This document shows, in pieces, positions 14,571 to 18,741 of a stretch of DNA of 18,741 nt (its first letter is position 1; every line of letters starts with the position of its first letter). A program made the translations under genes and the position numbers. The stretch is from Aquificota bacterium (GTDB lineage Bacteria; Aquificota; Aquificia; Aquificales; QOAS01): positions 1 through 18,741 of the forward strand of contig JALSNH010000054.1 in the NCBI GenBank assembly GCA_026987085.1, read 5' to 3'. The notes under the pieces were generated by a model, which was given only the letters and a program-made list of their open reading frames with translations, was not told where the DNA came from and searched no databases.

Positions 14571-15029
14571 ATGGACCAACTCATAAGGAGAATAGAACAA
14601 AGGTACCAAAGAAAGGTGGAAATTCCCGACTTTCGTGTGGGTGATACCGTAAGGGTTTACTACAAAGTGAGGGAAGGAAACAAAGAGAGGATTCAACCTT
14701 TTGAGGGTCTCGTTATAAGATTTCAAGGAACCGGTTTAAATAGAAACTTCACCGTTAGAAAGGAATCCTACGGAGTAGGCATTGAAAGAACATTCCCTCT
14801 CTACAACCCGAGGCTCGAAAAGATAGAAATAATCAAGTTCGGTAAAGTTAGAAGGGCAAAACTCTACTACATCAGACAACTTAGCGGTAAAACCGCCGCA
14901 AGGAAAATTAAAGAAATTAAACCTTGGGAACCTCTCGGTCAAAAACGTATGGCCCAAGCGGCAGCTAAAGGTAAAGCTACTATTGTTCAGGAAAAACAGG
15001 GTGGAAAGAAAGGCAAAAAGAAAAAGTAA
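14571..15029 (+). CDS. rplS: 50S ribosomal protein L19
   Basis: Large-subunit protein at the 30S-50S interface. The core (about residues 5-118) shows EIPDFRVGDTVRVYYKVREG, ERIQPFEGLVIR, FTVRKESYGVGIERTFPL and GKVRRAKLYYIRQLSGKTAA, all standard for L19. At 152 aa it is longer than the usual 115-120; a C-terminal tail of about 27 residues rich in Ala, Gly and Lys ends in a near-pure Lys run. The usual rpsP-rimM-trmD neighbours are absent; the gene stands alone, divergent from thiL, with its own strong ribosome binding site. Confidence 0.97.
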   Translation: MDQLIRRIEQRYQRKVEIPDFRVGDTVRVYYKVREGNKERIQPFEGLVIRFQGTGLNRNFTVRKESYGVGIERTFPLYNPRLEKIEIIKFGKVRRAKLYYIRQLSGKTAARKIKEIKPWEPLGQKRMAQAAAKGKATIVQEKQGGKKGKKKK

Positions 15030-15265
15030 TTCTTCAATTCTTCTTTCAATTTAATCTTTCCTTGCCTAAAATCAGTTTTAATTCCTTCTAAGGAAAAGAT
15101 TGATAAGACTCTCTTATTGCTCAGATTGATTAACTGTCCAATTTAAGGTTTTTCAAATTTACTGAAAATAACTTGCTAGATTGGAAATTATTTCTAATTT
15201 CCAATATCAGGAAACTTAACAAAGCTCCATTCAAAGAAATTTAAATATAAAGGATTTATTAAAAG
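15030..15265. other. Gene-free stretch with a perfect hairpin
   Basis: No credible coding frame or RNA gene is seen between rplS and the broken coiled-coil gene. It contains a perfect 11-bp inverted repeat: ATTGGAAATTA (15180-15190), loop TTTC, TAATTTCCAAT (15195-15205). There is no T tract and it is about 150 bp past rplS, so a simple rplS terminator is doubtful. AAAGGA at 15249-15254 may be the ribosome binding site of the following gene. Confidence 0.5.
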
Positions 15266-15779
15266 ATAGTAGAAAGCGTTGATAAAGAAGCTCGATACTT
15301 AGAACATATTGAGAAAAAACTCCGCCAACTTATGGAGAAATATGAACAGGTAGAAGAACAAAAGTTGGAATTGGAGAAAAAACTTGTCCAAATAGAGCAG
15401 AAATTTTTAGAAGTTTCCCGTCAATTGAAGGAGTTGGAACGTGGATATAACGAATTACGCCACAAGTTGAGAAAAAACAAAATATCACTCACTACAACAA
15501 GCGGACTCACCACGCAAATATGAACGCCTTATGGAAGATAGACGTAGACTCCTTGAAGAGATGAAGGAAGTTAATGAAAAACTTCAAGAGTTGAGAAAAG
15601 TTTACAACAACCTTAAAGCGGAAGAATATGAAATCTCAGACCAATTGGCGGAAATTGAAGGGGAAATTTCCAAAATTAGGCGCAAGATAGAAGTCCATTT
15701 AAAGGAATTGAAACATTACGCGCAAGAAGTTTTGAGAAGAATAGAAAACTTCGCTGAAAGGTATAACCTAAAAATTTAA
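15266..15779 (+). pseudogene. Frameshifted coiled-coil protein gene without a normal start
   Basis: Two frames that together encode about 170 residues of charged heptad-like helix. The first frame is open from 15263 (ESVDKEARYLEHIEKKLRQL before the first ATG at 15332) and ends at 15523. The second is open from 15471 (YHSLQQADSPRKYERLMEDR before the ATG at 15531) and ends at 15779. Removing one base from the A6 run at 15472-15477 joins them into one continuous coiled coil, so a +1 shift is implied. The N-terminal part has no ATG, GTG or TTG before 15332; ATA at 15266, 11 nt after AAAGGA, may be a lost ATG. A decayed gene is most likely; homopolymer sequencing error or programmed frameshifting are alternatives. 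The family is not recognised. Confidence 0.65.
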
Positions 15780-15782
15780 TAC

Positions 15783-16040
15783 TTATAAAGGTTTAGCTTC
15801 CCATAAATTTTCTCCTATTGGTTTGATTAAAACTTTCAAACCCCTTTTCAATTTTTTCCTGGTTAGAAAGATTTTTTTAATAACTTTTCCATTTTTTAAC
15901 TTTATTTTAGCTTCGAAAATGTAATCCTGAATGGGAGTAGCATCTATAACAATTCCTATTGTGTGGTTTTTATGTTTAGTATAAACAAAAATAGCTATTG
16001 CAAACAAAATTGTTAACAAACCTATTCCAATTTCTACCAT
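15783..16040 (-). CDS. Small single-pass membrane protein, unknown function
   Basis: An 85-aa protein: an N-terminal membrane helix at about residues 3-20 (EIGIGLLTILFAIAIFVY), then a basic soluble part predicted to be rich in beta strand (HTIGIVIDATPIQDYIFEAKI, then KNGKVIKKIFLT). The hydrophobic segment lacks a clear signal-peptidase site, so an anchored protein is likely. It ends 3 bp from the end of the convergent coiled-coil gene. No Shine-Dalgarno sequence is visible. No family recognised. Confidence 0.7.
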   Translation of the reverse strand: MVEIGIGLLTILFAIAIFVYTKHKNHTIGIVIDATPIQDYIFEAKIKLKNGKVIKKIFLTRKKLKRGLKVLIKPIGENLWEAKPL

Positions 16041-16171
16041 AGAAAAATTAGTTTTGGAGATAGGCTAATTGGAAAAATTAAACTAATTGCCAATTTATTG
16101 CAATTGCAACATTTTCCTGATATAGATAAGAGAATGTTAAACAGAAAGGAATAAAGGGAAACTGAAAATGT

Positions 16172-16636
16172 CTATAACATTTCAAGGATTTTTTTTATTC
16201 CCTCCTCCGAAGGGGTCATATAAAAGGTCTTTCCATCGTCGGTTGTAATAACCAAAGTGGGAACCCTATAGTATTGAATAAATCTCGGGAAACTAAAATC
16301 GGTAATAGCTTCAAAAAACCTCTTAGCGTCCTTTGGATTACCCTCCAAAATCCTTAAAAGGCCGAGCATATATTTACTCTCATCAAACTTGTTGTAGGTA
16401 TGAGCGAAAGCTTTTTTTGCCTCGTTTAGGAAATATTCATCTCCTTCCGAAAGGAGGTAATCTACAAAATAGTTGAACCCTTCGATGAAGAGCTTTTCGG
16501 CAGGGTCCATTCCGTAGGTCATATAGTCAAAAGAACTCTCTATGTAGGTTTCAACATTATCGTAAGCCACATAGGGAGCTTCCTTAGTTTCAAAGAACGC
16601 CGGATGGCCTTTATAGATATGAACCTCATAACGCAT
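16172..16636 (-). CDS. Uncharacterised 154-aa protein downstream of the Cmr operon
   Basis: A soluble protein with no signal peptide or membrane segment. It has a beta-rich N-terminus (MRYEVHIYKGHPAFFETKEA), a helical middle with TPR-like spacing (FLNEAKKAFAHTYNKF, YMLGLLRILEGNPKDAKRFFEAI at about residues 68-112), and a C-terminal VPTLVITTDDGKTFYMTP strand pair before a last helix. No catalytic motif is evident. It lies 45 bp downstream of the RAMP gene on the same strand, with a hairpin between, so it could be a CRISPR accessory gene or simply the next gene. Its base composition is more like the housekeeping genes than that of the Cmr genes. Confidence 0.75.
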   Translation of the reverse strand: MRYEVHIYKGHPAFFETKEAPYVAYDNVETYIESSFDYMTYGMDPAEKLFIEGFNYFVDYLLSEGDEYFLNEAKKAFAHTYNKFDESKYMLGLLRILEGNPKDAKRFFEAITDFSFPRFIQYYRVPTLVITTDDGKTFYMTPSEEGIKKILEML

Positions 16637-16651
16637 TGAGAAAGTTTTAAA

Positions 16652-16672
16652 TAAAACCTCTAAAAGGTTTTA
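16652..16672 (-). terminator. Hairpin between the RAMP gene and the 154-aa gene
   Basis: TAAAACCT (16652-16659) and AGGTTTTA (16665-16672) form an 8-bp stem with a 5-nt loop just past the end of the Cmr operon. On the minus strand the 3' arm contains TTTTA followed by TTTAAAAC. The stem is AT-rich; a partial terminator is possible. Confidence 0.4.
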
Positions 16673-16681
16673 GGAACTTAG

Positions 16682-17557
16682 TCAGTCTTGTTGTAATAAT
16701 AATCTTCCCTTATCCAAGATAAAACTTAAATCATTTTCTGAGTTTATTAATTTCCCTCCCACACGGACAAAAAATTTAGCATCTTCAATAATTGGAGTAT
16801 TTTGCCTAAAATTCAATTGAGGAATTATTTGTAATTCACCTTCTATTTTCATTTCTTTTTTAAATTCAAAAAAGAACCTGGAGGGTTCGAAAGGTTTTAG
16901 TTTTAATTTTTTACTATTAAAATCTATCTCTATATTCCATTTATTTAAAAATTCATTTTCTACCTCTTTTACTTCTTCTACCTTTACCTTACCAAAACCA
17001 TACCTGGTATCGCCTCCTATAAAAAGCTCCTTGTCTTGTATATTTTGTATCCAATCTTTAATTAGGTCTTCATTTATTATTATAAATCCTTTCCAATACA
17101 AATCTACCACATTATTCCTCAGTTTTCCTCTAGGTTTAATAAATTCAAACTCATAAAGGTGTTCATCTTTAGCTTTTCTTAAAATGGGCTCTATAGATGT
17201 TTTAAAATCTGCAGAAACAAAATTAAATCTAAATTCTTCCTCTTTAATGAAAACTTCTTCATTTAAAGAAAAACCCCAAACTCCATTTTTGTATTCCGGG
17301 AAAAGAATTTGAAAATTACCATTTAATTTTATAGTTGGAAAAAAGTTAGAAATATATTTTAAAGATTCTTTTATACCTCTTAACCTTTCCTCAGTTATAC
17401 TTTCTTTATTTTCTAAAATAAAAAAATTAACCAAAGCACCCCATATAGTCCATCCTGGAATAAATACTTCTGTTTCATTAAGAACTCTCCAAGCATACCG
17501 ACCTATATGTATAGGTTCCTCTTGCTTTAATAAAATTTCAAAAATTTTAAAACCCAT
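16682..17557 (-). CDS. Type III CRISPR RAMP-superfamily protein in the cmr6 position
   Basis: A 291-aa protein with RAMP features: an N-terminal strand and turn EEPIHIGRYAWRVLNETEVFIPGWTIWGALVNFF (13-46) that matches the usual RAMP substrate-loop and xPGxxxxGAL pattern, and a glycine-rich loop GGDTRYGFGKV (181-191). Such proteins bind crRNA or its 5' tag or end in type III effector complexes. After cmr4 and cmr5 one expects Cmr6, but the N-terminal motif looks more like Csx10 or Cmr1 to the eye, so I give no symbol. It starts 2 bp after the cmr5 stop, with GGGAG nearby, so it is certainly in the operon. Assignment to the RAMP group is good, to a subgroup uncertain. Confidence 0.8.
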   Translation of the reverse strand: MGFKIFEILLKQEEPIHIGRYAWRVLNETEVFIPGWTIWGALVNFFILENKESITEERLRGIKESLKYISNFFPTIKLNGNFQILFPEYKNGVWGFSLNEEVFIKEEEFRFNFVSADFKTSIEPILRKAKDEHLYEFEFIKPRGKLRNNVVDLYWKGFIIINEDLIKDWIQNIQDKELFIGGDTRYGFGKVKVEEVKEVENEFLNKWNIEIDFNSKKLKLKPFEPSRFFFEFKKEMKIEGELQIIPQLNFRQNTPIIEDAKFFVRVGGKLINSENDLSFILDKGRLLLQQD

Positions 17558-17559
17558 CT

Positions 17560-17928
17560 TTAATCTTCTCCCGTATTTTTATCCATAGCTTTAGCGTGAT
17601 ATCTAGCATAAATAAGTGTCTTTTCTAAAAGCTGTTTTAGGAATAGGAGCTTGTGAATATCTTGGGAAATATTTTGGAAATAGGATTCATAGTCTTCTCC
17701 ATTTTCTTTCTTTTTTATAAAATCCATTATAGGTTGCAATTTTTCAAACAGTTTTTTTTCATCAATATCTTTCTGAGCTTTGGCCCAAACCCACATTGCA
17801 TATACTCCATTACTAGATAAAATTCCCAATAACTTGTTTATCTCCGTCTCTTTTAAAATCTTTTCAGAAACTAACTTATAAGAAATTTCAATTATTTTAG
17901 ACTCTAAATTAACAGCCGTTTCAGACAT
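17560..17928 (-). CDS. cmr5: Type III-B CRISPR small subunit Cmr5
   Basis: A 122-aa, all-helical protein between cmr4 and the RAMP gene. SSNGVYAMWVWAKAQKD and the C-terminal LLEKTLIYARYHAKAM match the pattern of Cmr5, the small subunit that lines the inside of the Cmr filament along the target RNA. GGAGGT, which encodes the last two Gly of Cmr4, lies 5 nt before the ATG, and the gap to cmr4 is only 2 bp, so translation is coupled. The assignment rests on size, position and the C-terminal pattern; small subunits diverge strongly. Confidence 0.8.
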   Translation of the reverse strand: MSETAVNLESKIIEISYKLVSEKILKETEINKLLGILSSNGVYAMWVWAKAQKDIDEKKLFEKLQPIMDFIKKKENGEDYESYFQNISQDIHKLLFLKQLLEKTLIYARYHAKAMDKNTGED

Positions 17929-17930
17929 TT

Positions 17931-18741
17931 TTAACCTCCGCTTTGCGAACCTTCACCTAATAGGTTAATTTTTAACCTTCCAAATCCTCGCGTGGTCATA
18001 CCTCCAATTCCTAGGCTTTCAAAGTAGTGGGAACTATCATCTAAAGCATTTTCAAGGTCTTTAAGGCTAGGTAAAGGCTTTAGCTTTGGTTCTAATTCTG
18101 CAAAACCTGACTTATCAAATATACGAATCTCTCCGTAAAAGATGGTTCCACGAGGGATAGCTTCAGAGGTAAAGAGAGCTCCCTCTTTAGCAGCACCTGT
18201 AATAGGGTCTATAGAAACGGAAGTCCTAACTTCAAGGTTAGAGTTAACTATATGAGAGAATAAACCCTCAGGAACAATAATAATATCATTTAAATTTAGT
18301 TTATACGGTAGATTTTCTAATATTTTTTGTATTTTCTCTTTTAGAGAGTTATTATCTTCAACCTTGTAAGGTAAATAGAGCCAACCTAAGTTGATATAAC
18401 CCTCTGCCTCTTCTTCAGACAGTTTTTCAAATACAAAACATAACTTTTCCTCACTTTGAGAACTGTTCTCAGTCTCTGGTTGTTGACTAGCGCTATTACT
18501 ACTTTGAGAACCGTTCTCAGTCTCTGGAGTATTATCAGCTTTTGGTTGAATGTCACTATAAACACTTTCTATAATTTTCTGTGTAGTTATCCACTTTGTC
18601 CCTTTTATTGTAAAAACAGGGAAAAATAAAATCTGCAAGTCGCTAAAAAAGAGCATCCCCTGCCAACTAATATCTTTCTTAGAAAAACCAAACCCTTTAC
18701 AAACTATACAGTGCCCACAATGACCGGTTTTTCCTTCTTTG
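17931..18741 (-). CDS. cmr4: Type III-B CRISPR RAMP protein Cmr4 (5' end outside window)
   Basis: Backbone subunit of the Cmr complex, which in studied systems also cuts the target RNA at 6-nt intervals. Signatures are QGMLFFSDLQILFFPVF, VPEGLFSHIVNSNLEVRTSVSIDPITGAAKEGALFTSEAIPRGTIFYGEI (split by no gap) and GIGGMTTRGFGRLKI. The frame stays open to the window edge, 28 codons upstream of the first ATG at 18656, and carries the cluster HCGHCIVC (18722-18699) next to KGFGFSKKD, which fits a zinc-binding turn; so the ATG at 18656 is not the start. The catalytic Asp region of Cmr4 would lie in the missing N-terminus. A Ser/Gln/Glu-rich insert at about 18440-18550 carries a 48-bp duplication. Confidence 0.9.
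   Translation of the reverse strand, partial: KEGKTGHCGHCIVCKGFGFSKKDISWQGMLFFSDLQILFFPVFTIKGTKWITTQKIIESVYSDIQPKADNTPETENGSQSSNSASQQPETENSSQSEEKLCFVFEKLSEEEAEGYINLGWLYLPYKVEDNNSLKEKIQKILENLPYKLNLNDIIIVPEGLFSHIVNSNLEVRTSVSIDPITGAAKEGALFTSEAIPRGTIFYGEIRIFDKSGFAELEPKLKPLPSLKDLENALDDSSHYFESLGIGGMTTRGFGRLKINLLGEGSQSGG
18453..18527. repeat. In-frame 48-bp duplication in cmr4
   Basis: A 27-nt unit occurs at 18453-18479 and 18501-18527 with one mismatch (18464 against 18512), period 48 = 16 codons. It contains the near-palindrome GAGAAC-N-GTTCTC. On the minus strand the copies encode PETENGSQS and PETENSSQS in a low-complexity loop. A coding duplication, not a CRISPR array. Confidence 0.85.

Noticed and set aside
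14520..14726. In-frame N-terminal extension of thiL
   Set aside because: It would run antisense through rplS, past the divergent intergenic region, and add 69 residues not seen in ThiL; the start at 14519 fits the family.
16098..16109. Palindrome TTGCAATTGCAA upstream of the 85-aa membrane protein gene
   Set aside because: Only 12 bp, AT-rich, and about 60 bp from the start codon; chance cannot be excluded.
18453..18527. Two 27-nt repeats with internal dyad, resembling a two-unit CRISPR array next to cas genes
   Set aside because: Both copies lie in frame within cmr4, the period is exactly 16 codons, and the spacing sequence is coding; only two units exist.

Overview
The window reads as chromosomal DNA of a thermophilic, AT-rich bacterium, most likely of the Aquificota (a Desulfurobacteriaceae-like or related chemolithoautotroph). 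This is an inference from several traits. The proteins are rich in Lys and Glu, and Arg is mostly encoded by AGA/AGG. Amino-acid genes (hisD, trpC, argF) are scattered singly instead of forming his, trp and arg operons. Menaquinone is made by the futalosine route (mqnC), there is an IGHMBP2/Upf1-like helicase, and there is a type III-B (Cmr) CRISPR module. No rRNA, transposon, prophage or CRISPR repeat array is visible.

Layout. 1-350 (-): 5' part of nadE. 448-1728 (+): serS. 1886-2965 (+): the Fe-S carrier ATPase Mrp/ApbC, convergent with hisD (-), whose terminator hairpin lies across the apbC stop codon. trpC (+) diverges from hisD across only 17 bp and ends overlapping a DUF123 gene (-), which follows argF and a CoA-binding-domain gene on the minus strand. 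A 22-bp perfect palindrome sits between that gene and the divergent mqnC (+). After mqnC come two small unknown genes, then a Ser/Thr protein kinase and a PP2C phosphatase whose stop and start overlap (TAATG). An IGHMBP2-like helicase, a pteridine-reductase-like SDR and a CAU-anticodon tRNA form a minus-strand series transcribed in the order tRNA, SDR, helicase. A small two-helix membrane protein with a palindrome-bearing promoter, thiL (-) and rplS (+) follow.

The right end (about 15030-18741) is accessory in character. It holds a frameshifted coiled-coil gene without a normal start codon, a small single-pass membrane protein, and an uncharacterised 154-residue protein. Last comes a minus-strand CRISPR operon: cmr4 (running off the window), cmr5, and a RAMP protein in the place where cmr6 is expected but without an obvious Cmr6 look. 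The Cmr genes are closely coupled and should form part of a crRNA-guided RNA-targeting complex. cas10/cmr2, cmr1 and cmr3 are not in the window.

A recurring feature is that many genes lack a Shine-Dalgarno sequence but have a -10-like hexamer 7-8 nt before the ATG, which suggests leaderless or very short-leader transcripts. trpC, rplS, the gene at 13210 and cmr5 instead have good ribosome binding sites. The points most worth a second look are the atypical Cmr module, the non-RD (HFD) kinase with its phosphatase and small partner genes, the palindromic promoter sites, the tRNA-SDR linkage, and the frameshifted coiled-coil gene.
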